Of a stretch of 64,000 nt of DNA, positions 8,114 through 17,635 are shown piece by piece (the first letter of the stretch is position 1; each line of letters begins with the position of its first letter). A program made the translations under genes and the position numbers. The stretch lies in the NCBI RefSeq assembly GCF_900142475.1, contig NZ_FRAY01000002.1, forward strand, positions 496,001 through 560,000, written 5' to 3'. Origin of the DNA: Fibrobacter sp. UWH4 (GTDB taxonomy: Bacteria; Fibrobacterota; Fibrobacteria; Fibrobacterales; Fibrobacteraceae). Under the pieces are notes generated by a model. The model searched no databases, was not told the DNA's origin, and saw only the letters and a program-made list of their open reading frames with translations.

Positions 8114-9028
8114 ATGCTCCTGTCAGTCATCATTCCTGTCTATAACGAAGAAGAAATCGTCGCGGAAACATACCGCGTCCTTGAAGAGGAACTCAAGGAT
8201 ATCGAGCACGAGCTGATTTTTGTGAACGACGGTTCCAAGGACCGCACCCGAGAAATTGTCGGAAGCCTACTGCCGAGCAACCCGAACAACAAGATTATCA
8301 ACTTCAGCCGTAACTTCGGGCACCAGGCGGCATTCAGCGCAGGCCTCGACCATTGTATCGGCGATGCCGTCGTCATTATCGACGGGGACCTTCAGGACCC
8401 ACCGAGTCTGATTCACGAAATGCTCGAAAAATGGCGCGAAGGCTACCAGGTGGTTTACGCACAGAGAAACAAGCGCAAAGGCGAAACCATTTTCAAGCGC
8501 TTCACCGCATTCGCCTTCTACCGCCTGATCGGCAAACTCACGAACATCGACATTCCGCCCGATACCGGCGACTTCCGCCTCATGGACCGCTGCGTGGTAA
8601 ACCAGCTCAAGAACCTGCCGGAACGCAGCCGATTCCTGCGCGGGCTCGTCTGCTGGGTCGGCTTCAAGAAAATCGGCGTCAAGTACGACCGTGCCGAACG
8701 CACCGCGGGCACTTCCAAGTACCCGCTCAAGAAAATGGTACGCCTCGCCTTCGACGGAATCACCGGATTCAGTTCCGCACCGCTCAAGCTCAGTTTCTAC
8801 CTGGGACTTTTCGCCGCCATCGTGGGTTTCGGCGTATTCGTCTGGTCCATCCTCGAAAAGATTCTTTCTCCCGCGACAACGGTTCCCGGCTGGGCATCGC
8901 TCATGACCGCCATCGTGTTCTTCGCGGGAGTGCAGCTCATTTCGATCGGCATCCTTGGCGAGTACATCGGACGCATCTACGACGAAGTCAAGCAGCGCCC
9001 GCTATACATTGAAGATAAGAAGGAATGA
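8114..9028 (+). CDS. GT2 polyprenyl-phosphate glycosyltransferase (GtrB/DPM1-like)
   Basis: A protein of 304 residues. The N-terminal GT-A domain shows SVIIPVYNEE, FVNDGSKDRT, RNFGHQAA, and the metal-binding segment IDGDLQDPP. A TGDFRLMDR motif and two hydrophobic C-terminal segments (about residues 230-255 and 268-292) follow, as in ArnC, GtrB and bacterial dolichyl-phosphate-mannose-synthase-like enzymes that load a sugar onto undecaprenyl phosphate. The ATG at 8114 follows the stop of the GT39-like gene by 7 bases; the frame is open further upstream, but that part overlaps the neighbour. Together the two genes look like a donor-synthase and transferase pair. Confidence 0.92.
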   Translation: MLLSVIIPVYNEEEIVAETYRVLEEELKDIEHELIFVNDGSKDRTREIVGSLLPSNPNNKIINFSRNFGHQAAFSAGLDHCIGDAVVIIDGDLQDPPSLIHEMLEKWREGYQVVYAQRNKRKGETIFKRFTAFAFYRLIGKLTNIDIPPDTGDFRLMDRCVVNQLKNLPERSRFLRGLVCWVGFKKIGVKYDRAERTAGTSKYPLKKMVRLAFDGITGFSSAPLKLSFYLGLFAAIVGFGVFVWSILEKILSPATTVPGWASLMTAIVFFAGVQLISIGILGEYIGRIYDEVKQRPLYIEDKKE

Positions 9029-9095
9029 GCAGTGAACAACGAGCACGGGTCCAAAGGCCCTTTGAGCAATAATAAATGCGGCATGGCCGCCTAAC

Positions 9096-9166
9096 TTAAA
9101 CCTCAGAGCGAACGAACGTGAGCGAACTCAAACCTCAAAGCGAGCCACGCGAGCGAACTCAAAGCT
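9096..9166. repeat. CTCAAA/GCGAGC intergenic repeat tract upstream of gmk
   Basis: The tract contains CCTCAGAGCGAAC, GAGCGAACTCAAA, CCTCAAAGCGAGC and GCGAGCGAACTCAAAG, a reiterated module of CTCAAA plus GCGAGC or GAGCGAAC. It resembles fragments around nrdR and at 59605-59745. It is open in the gmk frame and could mislead start calling. Confidence 0.6.
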
Positions 9167-9171
9167 ACGAT

Positions 9172-9732
9172 ATGAAGAATAAACTTTTTGTAATGAGCGC
9201 CGCGAGTGGCGCAGGAAAGACCACCCTCAAGGACCTGGTCATCAAGGATTTTCCGGACATCAAGTATTCCATTTCGGCTACCACACGCGCCCCGCGCGAA
9301 GGTGAAGTTGACGGAGTCCATTACTTCTTCAAGACCAAGGAAGAATTCGAAAAGCTGATCAAAGAAGACGGCCTTATCGAATGGAACGAAGTCCACGGTA
9401 ACTACTACGGAACGCCCAAGAGCTTTGTCGAGAAGACTCTCGCCGAAGGGAACCGCGTCCTGTTCGACCTTGACGTTTTCGGCAAGGTGAACTTCGACAA
9501 GGTCTACCCCGACGCTACCGGCATCCTGATTCTGCCGCCGAGCGAAGAAGAACTCGAAAAGCGCCTGCGTGGCCGCGGAACCGACTCCGAAGAAGTCATC
9601 CAGCTCCGCCTCAAGAACGCGAAGAAGGAAATGGAATTCGCCAAGACGAAAGGCAAGTACGAATACGTCATCATCAACGACGATTTGCAGCGAGCCGCCG
9701 ACGAACTCCGCTCGATCCTGAAGAAGGTCTAG
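9172..9732 (+). CDS. gmk: Guanylate kinase
   Basis: A protein of 186 residues that phosphorylates GMP or dGMP to the diphosphate with ATP. It begins MKNKLFVMSAASGAGKTTL, which holds the P-loop (SGAGKTT). The GMP-binding segment SISATTRAPREGEVDGVHYFF and the lid region RLRGRGTDSEEVIQLRLKNA are both present. I chose the ATG at 9172 because upstream in-frame sequence is intergenic repeat and the family starts just before the P-loop. The next gene (sbcC) is convergent; the 59-base spacer holds no clear terminator. Confidence 0.97.
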   Translation: MKNKLFVMSAASGAGKTTLKDLVIKDFPDIKYSISATTRAPREGEVDGVHYFFKTKEEFEKLIKEDGLIEWNEVHGNYYGTPKSFVEKTLAEGNRVLFDLDVFGKVNFDKVYPDATGILILPPSEEELEKRLRGRGTDSEEVIQLRLKNAKKEMEFAKTKGKYEYVIINDDLQRAADELRSILKKV

Positions 9733-9791
9733 GCAGGCCCCGGCTCACGCCCGAGCCATTCAGGACCGGCAACGGAGCCGTCCAGCAGTAG

Positions 9792-12700
9792 CTAAAGCTG
9801 ACGAACGCCCGGGCCCTTGATAACGCTGTGGCCCTGAGAAACCGGAGTCAGTTCGATTCTCTGCGTAATGCTTTCGACAACGGATTCCACGTGCGTGATG
9901 ATTCCGAGCATCTTGCCCGAACGTTCCTGCGCACGCAGGCAATCCAGCACGCATTCCAGCGTATCCGCATCCAATGTACCGAAGCCCTCGTCCATAAAGA
10001 GGGAGTCTACACGGACATTGCGGCTAGCATATTCCGCGATGCCCAAGGCGAAGGCAAGACTTACCAGGAACTTTTCGCCGCCAGAGAGGTTGCTCGTTCG
10101 GCGCGGTTCCCCGAAAAAGTCATCCTTGACGCGGAAGCCCAGGTCTCCCGACATGACCAGCTGATAACGGTCTTTCATCCGCAGCAACTGCTTGTTTGCC
10201 AATTTCAACAGCGACCGGAAGGTAAGCCCTTGCACAAACGTGACAAAGTCGCTACCGTCAGCCCTGCCGAACCAGCTTCGCATCGTATTCCAGCGGTTAA
10301 ATTCCGCCTGCTTGGAATCCAGTTCAGCCTTTAGCTTTTCAAGCTGCTTTTGCCGTTCATTATAGTTGCGAATCGCTTCTTGAATCGCGCCGACATCCTG
10401 TTGCATTTTCTTCAGTTCGGCATCGACGGCAGCTTTTTTCGATTCAAGTTCTTCGACCGGAGTCGAATCCTGATTTTCAGCTTTAACCTTTTCCAAAGCT
10501 TCCGTTGCATCGCGCAAGGACTGCCTACACGCAACCAAAGCCTCGTTGATTTCGGAGCGGCGGCGAGTCAACGCATCGAATTCTCCGTCCGGAAGCAGCA
10601 CCTTCAAGAACTCGTCTTCACCAGCAAAGCCCTTTGAGGCAAGCGCTTCCGTAAACTTGGCAGAAGCTTGTTCCAACTCCAGTGAGACCTTCTGCAAGTT
10701 TTCCTTCATGGTCGTCAAACGGGTCAAGAGACCATTGCGTTTATCTTCGGCCAAGCGGAAATTCTTGTCCGCAACGGCAAAGCGATCCGTTGCCGTTTTT
10801 AAATCGGCCTCGGCCTTTTCGACAACTTCTTGGACATTCTGCTCGCCGAACATTTCGCGACGTTCAGCCTGAAGTTTCTGCAATACATTCTGGATTTCCG
10901 CAAGGGATCTCTGTTCCTGCTCCAGTTGATTCTTTGCGCGACCAATCCCTTCTGCGCTGTTTTCGTAGTTGTTCCTAACGATTTTCAAATTGCCAGAAAC
11001 CTGTTCCAAAGTTTCCTTCGATTTGCAGAAAGCCTCATAGCGCGCCTTAAGCGAATCCATTTGCGTTCCGGCATTCTTGCTGTCGAATTCAATCCACGGC
11101 TTGCACAGTTCCGTCAAGCCATCAATAATGCCTTGTGCCCTTTCCGTCAACTTTTCCAAGGATTCTGCATAGCTTCTTTCATCGGACTCTGCCTGAGCCT
11201 TCGCGCTCTGCATATTCTGGATTTCGCCATCGGCAGTCTGAATTTTCGCATTCAATGCACGTACCTTAGACGCAGCGTCAACCGCACGGGATTCGTCCTC
11301 CGCAGAAGAGGCCTGTTCTGCGACGTTCCCGTTGCAAGCAGGATGTTCCTTAGAGCCGCACACAGGGCAGGGAGCCCCCTCTTCCAGGTGTTTCTGGATA
11401 ATGTTTGCAAGCACTAGGACATCGTTGCGGAAAAGCTCCTGCAGCTCGGCATTCAAGGTTTCGCGGCGATTCAAAGCCACATCCAACTTCACCTGCGTTT
11501 CCGCAGCAAGCTGCGTCGCCTTGTTTTTCAAAACCTGAGCATCGGAATAATCCTTCCGCACGCGCGCCAGTTCCGCAACCTGCAATTCGCCCTTCGGCAA
11601 CACATCCTTAAGTGCCTCGTCGCTACTGGAATCAGACACCTTTTTCTGCAGGTCTTTTTCTTGAGCTTCCAATGTTTGCAGGTTCAGGAGCATTCCAGCC
11701 TGTTCATCCAGCAAATTTTTCAGGATTTTATCGGCATCCTTGCAACGTTTTTCTTCCGTACTCAGGTTCGCCACGGTTCCCGCAATCTTGACGTCAAGAG
11801 CACGCACATTGTTCCAAAGTTCCCGATGCGACTGAACGAAATCATTGGCATCATTCTTAGACTTTTCCGCATTTTTCTTGGTTTCATCAAGCATCTTCAA
11901 TGATGATTCCGCAGAATCCAATTCCCCCTGCATCTTTGTCAAGCTGCCTTGAGTAACGTTTTCCTCTTTACGCAACCGATCGAAATTCTGATAAAGGGAA
12001 TCGCAACCCTTCGCATTTTCGGCCTGTTGCAGGCGCAGTTCGTTTTCGGCAAACTTTTCCTTGGACTCATTCGCCAGATTTAAAGCCTTTTCGGCACTCT
12101 GCAGCTTGCCCTGTTTTTCGTCCAAATTCTTATGCCAAACCAGCAGAGATGCAACCTTCGCCTGTTCCTGCCCAATTGATTCTTCGCGCGCCTTGAATTC
12201 GGCAAGCTTGTTCTGTTGCTGCGCAATTTCTTCGGCATTCGGAATGGATTCCGCCAGCGTTCCAAAATTCGATTCCGCCTGCTCCTTGGCGCGCTTGCTC
12301 ACGGACCAGTGTTCCGCGACCTTCTGCGCAATGCGGCGGTAGTTTTCCATACCGTTCAATTTCTCAAGAATTTCGGCGCGTTCCTCTTCATCGCAAGTCA
12401 GGAACTTGCTGAATTCACCTTGCGCCAGCATAATGGAACGACAAAATTCGGAATAGTCCAACTGAATAATTGCCGCATTCGCCTGGGCCAGTTCTTCGCG
12501 GGCCCCCGTCGTATGACTAAACAAAGGAGATTCCGGCTGTTCAACACCGTAAATCAACCCTTCGGCCGGCTGCAACTGTCCATCGGCACGGTCGCGTCCT
12601 TTACGCTGCGACCACCGGGAAACAAAAATTCCCTTTTTGCACTGGTACGTCACCTGGGCATAGCAGTTGCCCTTGTCGGCGGTCATCACTCCGTTGCCTT

Positions 12701-12905
12701 CGGCTCCATAAATTTTTTCCTGACGGGGCGTGCGGCCATAAAGAGCAAGCGTAATGGCATCCAGAATGGACGTCTTCCCGGAGCCCGTCAGCCCACTGAT
12801 GACAAAACGGTTTCCTGCCTGCTTATAGGTAGGATCCGTAAAGTCGATTTCCCACTTGCCTGCAATGCAGTTGATATTCTCGAATTCAACTTTCAAAATC
12901 TTCAT
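9792..12905 (-). CDS. sbcC: SbcC-type exonuclease ATPase subunit
   Basis: A protein of 1037 residues, the size of SbcC. It is the SMC/Rad50-like ATPase of the SbcCD complex, which opens DNA hairpins and processes double-strand ends. Residues 38-45 are the Walker A (GLTGSGKT). Long coiled-coil arms flank a zinc hook, CPVCGSKEHPAC, near residue 515. The C-terminal half carries the signature LSGGEKFLVSLA and a Walker B with VDSLFMDEGFGTLD. The ATG follows the sbcD stop by 11 bases and has an AAGGGGG ribosome site in the gap, so the two genes form an operon with sbcD first. Confidence 0.96.
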   Translation of the reverse strand: MKILKVEFENINCIAGKWEIDFTDPTYKQAGNRFVISGLTGSGKTSILDAITLALYGRTPRQEKIYGAEGNGVMTADKGNCYAQVTYQCKKGIFVSRWSQRKGRDRADGQLQPAEGLIYGVEQPESPLFSHTTGAREELAQANAAIIQLDYSEFCRSIMLAQGEFSKFLTCDEEERAEILEKLNGMENYRRIAQKVAEHWSVSKRAKEQAESNFGTLAESIPNAEEIAQQQNKLAEFKAREESIGQEQAKVASLLVWHKNLDEKQGKLQSAEKALNLANESKEKFAENELRLQQAENAKGCDSLYQNFDRLRKEENVTQGSLTKMQGELDSAESSLKMLDETKKNAEKSKNDANDFVQSHRELWNNVRALDVKIAGTVANLSTEEKRCKDADKILKNLLDEQAGMLLNLQTLEAQEKDLQKKVSDSSSDEALKDVLPKGELQVAELARVRKDYSDAQVLKNKATQLAAETQVKLDVALNRRETLNAELQELFRNDVLVLANIIQKHLEEGAPCPVCGSKEHPACNGNVAEQASSAEDESRAVDAASKVRALNAKIQTADGEIQNMQSAKAQAESDERSYAESLEKLTERAQGIIDGLTELCKPWIEFDSKNAGTQMDSLKARYEAFCKSKETLEQVSGNLKIVRNNYENSAEGIGRAKNQLEQEQRSLAEIQNVLQKLQAERREMFGEQNVQEVVEKAEADLKTATDRFAVADKNFRLAEDKRNGLLTRLTTMKENLQKVSLELEQASAKFTEALASKGFAGEDEFLKVLLPDGEFDALTRRRSEINEALVACRQSLRDATEALEKVKAENQDSTPVEELESKKAAVDAELKKMQQDVGAIQEAIRNYNERQKQLEKLKAELDSKQAEFNRWNTMRSWFGRADGSDFVTFVQGLTFRSLLKLANKQLLRMKDRYQLVMSGDLGFRVKDDFFGEPRRTSNLSGGEKFLVSLAFALGIAEYASRNVRVDSLFMDEGFGTLDADTLECVLDCLRAQERSGKMLGIITHVESVVESITQRIELTPVSQGHSVIKGPGVRQL

Positions 12906-12916
12906 TACTTGCCCCC

Positions 12917-14176
12917 TTAGCCTTCGCGTTCCACTTCTTCCAACACCTGCTCAAAAAACGGCAAGTATTCGGCATACTGCGCCTCTACCTGCTCATCGGC
13001 TTCAGTCAAGCCAGCCTGTTTCATCAGCAGCAACTTGAAAACACCCCTTTCGTCAGGGATCTCGATTCCGTCAGACGATTCGTCCGTAAAGTCCGCGGCA
13101 TTCAAGGAATCCCTGCGATTCGACTTCCAGCTGACGACCTCGTAATTTTCACCTTCAAGGACATCTTCCAGTTCCGCCTGGACATTTACCCGCGGATCAT
13201 AATCATAAACGATTTCCAACTTTACCGGTTTTGTCAAAGCTTCAGACCTCAACGCCACCAACTGACGACGGATTTCGGCAGTAGCCCCAGTCAAACGGCG
13301 GAATTCAAAATAACGCGGAGCCTCCACCTTTTCCACAACAGGATTCTGCCCCTGCGCCAAATCAACCGTCAAGATATAATGCGGCATTTTCGCTTCATCG
13401 AACCCCAATACGAACGGAGATCCCGAATAGCGCACCTTGGGATTCTTCGCCACCATGGTCGTGTAATGGATATGACCAAGGGCAACATAGTCAAGCCCCT
13501 CGGGGAATACGCCTACCGGCACCGTTCCCAGGTTTCCCACGATATCTCGCACACCGTGATTCTTCATATCGCGACCATCATCGTTATCGGGGCGACCTTC
13601 CAGTTTGGCCGCATACAAGTGTCCCGTTGCGACGATCGGAATTTCACGGCCAGCACGCAGCTTTTCCGCCGCCTCATAAACAGCCCCATACAAGCCCCTG
13701 TAAGTACTGTCGGCAAAATTTTCGGCACCTTCTGTCAGATAAGGGCGCAAGTCCGCCTCACGCACATACGGCACAGCGGCACTGATTCCAATCACCTCAC
13801 CACGACCATCCGTCAATTCCTTGACCAGGTCTTCAACGGAACGATCCCCCATGGAACCGACCATCTGGATATTCAAGGCATCCAGTAGATCGCGCGGCGC
13901 ATCCAGCAACGTTCCCGAATCATGGTTACCGCCCACCAGCACGATGTTCTTGCAGCAGGTATCCAACAACGACGCCAGAAAACGGAAATACATCCGGCGC
14001 GCTTCCACCGGAGGATTCACCGTATCGAAGATATCCCCCGCCACCACGAGGCATTCCGCCCCGAATTCAACGATGCGTTCCCGGAGCCAGCCCAAGAATT
14101 GTTTGGCTTCTTCCCTACGATCGATGTCATGCATCGAATTACCCAAATGCCAGTCGGCGGTGTGGATGAACTTCAT
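12917..14176 (-). CDS. sbcD: SbcD-type exonuclease nuclease subunit
   Basis: A protein of 419 residues of the Mre11/SbcD calcineurin-like phosphoesterase family, the Mn-dependent nuclease partner of SbcC. The metal-ligand motifs appear in order: HTADWHLG (residues 4-11), AGDIFDT, GGNHDSG and ALGHIHY. I chose the ATG at 14176 because the family begins MKFIHTADWHLG and an AAAGGA ribosome site stands 5-6 bases ahead. The 12 upstream in-frame codons, rich in Arg and Lys, are not needed. The first gene of the sbcDC operon; a 195-base spacer separates it from maeB. Confidence 0.96.
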   Translation of the reverse strand: MKFIHTADWHLGNSMHDIDRREEAKQFLGWLRERIVEFGAECLVVAGDIFDTVNPPVEARRMYFRFLASLLDTCCKNIVLVGGNHDSGTLLDAPRDLLDALNIQMVGSMGDRSVEDLVKELTDGRGEVIGISAAVPYVREADLRPYLTEGAENFADSTYRGLYGAVYEAAEKLRAGREIPIVATGHLYAAKLEGRPDNDDGRDMKNHGVRDIVGNLGTVPVGVFPEGLDYVALGHIHYTTMVAKNPKVRYSGSPFVLGFDEAKMPHYILTVDLAQGQNPVVEKVEAPRYFEFRRLTGATAEIRRQLVALRSEALTKPVKLEIVYDYDPRVNVQAELEDVLEGENYEVVSWKSNRRDSLNAADFTDESSDGIEIPDERGVFKLLLMKQAGLTEADEQVEAQYAEYLPFFEQVLEEVEREG

Positions 14177-14291
14177 CTTTTTCCTTTGCCGTTGTCCACG
14201 GCGATTTTTCACTTACCAAATATACTATCGCTTTCTAGACAATAAATGTCAAATGAAAAAAAGAATTTTTTTTCACCTCTATAACACAGAA

Positions 14292-14318
14292 AATCGCCCC
14301 GGATTGACCGAGGCGATT
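14292..14318 (-). terminator. Terminator-like hairpin downstream of maeB
   Basis: On the minus strand AATCGCC(T)CGG pairs with CCG(G)GGCGATT around a five-base loop, followed by TTTTCTG. The T tract is short, so strength is uncertain; placement after the maeB stop fits. Confidence 0.6.
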
Positions 14319-14371
14319 CTAATTAAGAGTATAAGGCCTTAGTGCAGGACAACCGCACCATTATAAAGCCA

Positions 14372-16693
14372 TTACCACATCTTGTCGTATTTCTTGCGGC
14401 TCTTTTCTTCGTCCTTCTTTTCCTGAACAATCGCGTCGATCACGGCGGCAACCGTCAGGTTGAAGATATCGTGCACCGAGGCGTCGGTATCGGTAAAGTG
14501 AACCGGCTTGTTCAGGCCCATCTGCACAGGACCGATGGATTCGCCCACGCCCATTTCGAGGAGCATCTTGCAAGTGGTATTTGCAGAAGAGAGGCACGGG
14601 AAGATGAGCGTATTGACCGTCTGGCCCTTGATCTTGTTGAAGGGGTACTTGGTGTCGCGCAGGTCCTTGTCGAGCGCCACGTTCACCTGCATTTCGCCAT
14701 CGATCATGTAATCCGGGAACTGTTCGTGAATCATGCGCACGGCTTCGCGGGCGGTGTTGGACGTTCCGCGCGGAGCACCCTTGCCGCTGCCGAAGTTTGC
14801 GTAGCTGAGCATGGCCATCACCGGTTCGTGAGCGAAGAAACGCACGGCGTCGTGAGTGAGCTTGACGATATCCACGAGCGTTTCTGCATCGGGGTCGCGG
14901 TTCACCAGCGTATCGGCCAAGAAGAACGTTCCCTTGCGGGTGCTCAAAATGTGCATAGCGCCGAAGTGCTTGTATTCTTCGCGGATACCGATGATTTCCT
15001 TGGCAAGTTCAATCGTTTCGCTATACTTGGAGTAGCCACCAGAAATCAGGGCGTCAGCGTCGCCGACCTTCACCATCATCATACCGAAGTGGTTGGGTTC
15101 GAACATGTCGTCGCGGGCTTCGTCGAGCGTCACGCCGTTACGGCCGTTTTCTTCGGCGTAGATTTCGGCATACTTGCGGCGGCGTTCAAATTCTTCCGGA
15201 GAACGCGGGTTCACAATCTGGATGCCCGTGAGGTCCAGTTGCTCGCGCTGAGCGATAATCTGGATGCGTTCGGGGTTGCCGAGCAGAATCGGGTGTGCAA
15301 CGCCTTCGACCTTGGCCTGAACAGCGGCCTTGAGCATATTGAGGTTGCTTTCGGCAAACACCACGCGCTTGGGATTGCTGCGGGCGGTATCGCTGAACTG
15401 ACGGATAAGCTTGTTGTCGTAACCCATCATGTCACGCAGACGGTCATAATAAGCGTCCCAATCGGTAATCGGCTTGCGGGCTACACCACTTTCGATAGCG
15501 GCCTTGGCAACAGCGATAGACACATCGGTGAGTAGGCGCGGATCCAAGGGCTTTGGAATCAGGTATTCCTTACCGAAGGTAAAGCGCTGGGCGTTGTAGG
15601 CAATGTTCACCACATCCGGAACCGGCTTATGGGCAAGGGCTGCAATGGCGCGCACGGCGGCGTGTTTCATGTGTTCGTTGATGCAGGTAGCGCGAACGTC
15701 GAGGGCTCCGCGGAAAATGTACGGGAAACCGATCACGTTGTTCACCTGGTTCGGGTAGTCGCTGCGGCCCGTCGCAAAAATCAGGTCGCCACGACTTGCC
15801 ATGGCTTCTTCGTAGCTGATTTCGGGGTTCGGGTTGGCGAGAGCGAAAACGATCGGCTGGTCGGCCATGCTGCGGACCATTTCGCGAGTCAGGACGTTAG
15901 CCTTGGAGAGGCCGACGAACACATCTGCGCCCTTCATGGCGTCTTCGAGCGTTTCGATATCGGTGCGGTCGGTCGCAAAGAAAGCCTTCGCTTCGGTTAG
16001 GCCCTTGCGGTCCTTGCGGATGACGCCCTTACTGTCGCACATCACCAGGTTCTCTTTCTTGAGACCGAGCGACAAGTAGAGTCGCGTGCAGGCGCAAGCG
16101 GCTGCACCCGCACCGTTCACCACCATCTTCACGTTGCGAATGCTCTTGCCCGCCACTTCAATAGCGTTCAAGAGGCCTGCAGAAGAAATGATGGCCGTAC
16201 CATGCTGGTCATCGTGCATCACGGGGATGTCAAGTTCAGCCTTCAAGGTGTCTTCGATTTCGAAGCATTCCGGAGCCTTGATGTCTTCGAGGTTGATACC
16301 GCCGAACGTCGGGGCAATCCCCTTCACAATTTCGATAAACTTCTTCGGGTCCTTTTCGTTGATTTCGATGTCGAACACATCGATACCGGCATAAATCTTG
16401 AAGAGGAGAGCCTTGCCTTCCATCACCGGCTTACCGGCGAGAGCGCCAATGTCGCCGAGGCCAAGGACAGCGGTTCCGTTAGAAATCACGGCAACCAAAT
16501 TACCCTTGCCCGTGTATTCGTAAGCGAGGTTGTTATCCTTTTCGATTTCCAAGCAAGGAACAGCTACACCCGGAGTGTACGCAAGGCCCAAGTCGGTCTG
16601 GGTGCTGTGCGGCTTGGTCGGCACGATTTCAATCTTGCCGGGCTTGCCCATGGAATGGTATTCGAGAGCTTTTTCTTTTAAATCCTTGCTCAT
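14372..16693 (-). CDS. maeB: NADP-dependent malic enzyme fused to a phosphotransacetylase-like domain
   Basis: A protein of 773 residues with the MaeB architecture. The N-terminal 420 or so residues are malic enzyme, converting malate to pyruvate plus CO2: YTPGVAVPC, the metal/substrate segment HDDQHGTA, and the nucleotide-binding NGAGAAACA. The C-terminal 340 or so residues are a phosphate acetyl/butyryltransferase-like domain ([20 protein letters not shown]), which in MaeB is regarded as regulatory. In a succinate-forming anaerobe it would balance C4 acids, pyruvate and NADPH (inference). The ATG has a strong AAGGAG site, and a promoter-like pair lies at 16752-16780. Confidence 0.96.
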   Translation of the reverse strand: MSKDLKEKALEYHSMGKPGKIEIVPTKPHSTQTDLGLAYTPGVAVPCLEIEKDNNLAYEYTGKGNLVAVISNGTAVLGLGDIGALAGKPVMEGKALLFKIYAGIDVFDIEINEKDPKKFIEIVKGIAPTFGGINLEDIKAPECFEIEDTLKAELDIPVMHDDQHGTAIISSAGLLNAIEVAGKSIRNVKMVVNGAGAAACACTRLYLSLGLKKENLVMCDSKGVIRKDRKGLTEAKAFFATDRTDIETLEDAMKGADVFVGLSKANVLTREMVRSMADQPIVFALANPNPEISYEEAMASRGDLIFATGRSDYPNQVNNVIGFPYIFRGALDVRATCINEHMKHAAVRAIAALAHKPVPDVVNIAYNAQRFTFGKEYLIPKPLDPRLLTDVSIAVAKAAIESGVARKPITDWDAYYDRLRDMMGYDNKLIRQFSDTARSNPKRVVFAESNLNMLKAAVQAKVEGVAHPILLGNPERIQIIAQREQLDLTGIQIVNPRSPEEFERRRKYAEIYAEENGRNGVTLDEARDDMFEPNHFGMMMVKVGDADALISGGYSKYSETIELAKEIIGIREEYKHFGAMHILSTRKGTFFLADTLVNRDPDAETLVDIVKLTHDAVRFFAHEPVMAMLSYANFGSGKGAPRGTSNTAREAVRMIHEQFPDYMIDGEMQVNVALDKDLRDTKYPFNKIKGQTVNTLIFPCLSSANTTCKMLLEMGVGESIGPVQMGLNKPVHFTDTDASVHDIFNLTVAAVIDAIVQEKKDEEKSRKKYDKMW

Positions 16694-16751
16694 TTTTTCT
16701 CCTTATTTCCGCCACCATCAAAAAAGCGCGGAAGTTCAATTTTCGCGCGCG

Positions 16752-16780
16752 AATATAGTAAAAACAAGGGGCATTGTAAA
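16752..16780 (-). promoter_or_regulatory. Sigma-70-type promoter for maeB
   Basis: On the minus strand a TTTACA -35 and TATATT -10 are separated by exactly 17 bases. The -10 ends 59 bases before the maeB ATG. Confidence 0.6.
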
Positions 16781-17052
16781 GATTTTAAAACCCTTACATT
16801 ATTATTAGACAAGTCTAATTCAGGGCGCTCTACGACGGTTATTTCAAGAAGTTTGAGATTTGATAAAAGTGGGGTCTTTTTACAAGGGGCTTGTCATCCG
16901 CTTTGATATTTATTATATTTTTCATACTTTTAGGTTTTGCAAGTACAAATGTCGAAAAGAAAGGTCGCATTTTTTGTTTTATTGTCGACCGCAGTTCACG
17001 GCGAACTGCGTGGTATTTCGAGCCACAACAGGTCTATTGAGGGACAATCGTA
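16781..17052. other. Leader region of the polysaccharide locus with two inverted repeats
   Basis: No gene seen here. TTAGAC-AA-GTCTAA at 16805-16818 is a perfect inverted repeat just beyond the maeB promoter and could be an operator. CGCAGTTC-ACGGC-GAACTGCG at 16990-17010 is an 8-base-pair hairpin 43 bases before the truncated GT2 start. I saw no JUMPstart-like element. Confidence 0.4.
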
Positions 17053-17610
17053 TTGAGTTATCCAGCATACAGCGCTCTGCTCGGTGTTTGTGCAACCAAT
17101 AAACCGCAATGGTTGTCTACCGCCATAGACAGCACGCTCCATCAAACGGTAAAACCGTCTGAAATCATTGTGGTCCAGAACGGCTCATTAACAGATGAAT
17201 TGGCCGCGACAATCAATCGGTACAAAGAAGAAAATCCTGAGCTTTTCGTAATACAGTCTTTGCCGTCTCGTACGGGACTGGGCGCGACAGTTCGAAAGGG
17301 CATAGAGGCCTGTTCAAACGGATTTGTCGCCTACATAGATGCAAACGGATATTCTGTACCGACCCGGATAGAAGAAGAGTTTGAAGCCCTGCTGGCAAAC
17401 AAGGCCGACATCGTCGGAACCAACATAAACGAGTTCTCGGAATCTATAGACAAAGTGACAGATTACCGCACATTCCCAGAAACACCTGAGGAAATCTACA
17501 AGTTCGCCAAGAAAAAAATACCGATGGCATTTTCTTCCGTCTTGTTCAAAAAAAGAAGGATGGTTGCCGCCACATCTAAGTTACCAGAGTATACGCAATT
17601 AGCTCACTAA
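17053..17610 (+). pseudogene. Truncated GT2 glycosyltransferase (AmsE-like), probably inactive
   Basis: 185 residues from a TTG start with a GAGGGA site ahead. It matches the first two thirds of an AmsE-type GT2: SALLGVCATNKPQWLSTAIDSTLHQT, then GLGATVRKGIEACSNGFVAYIDANGY and FAKKKIPMAFSSVLFKK. (The first segment is quoted in part: ALLGVCATNKPQWL.) The family's metal-binding Asp-x-Asp position reads IDANG here, and the frame ends just after VLFKK where relatives run on for 80-100 residues. No continuation was seen in another frame before fcl at 17636. It is most likely a decayed gene left at the edge of the locus. Confidence 0.6.
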
Positions 17611-17635
17611 TATAGAATTCACCCACTGATTTGAT

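Noticed and set aside
9850-9870. GGTTCGATTC resembling a tRNA T-arm
   Set aside because: It lies inside sbcC and no acceptor or anticodon arm can be built around it.
14342-15535. Long plus-strand frame opposite maeB
   Set aside because: Shadow of maeB; no motif, no ribosome site.
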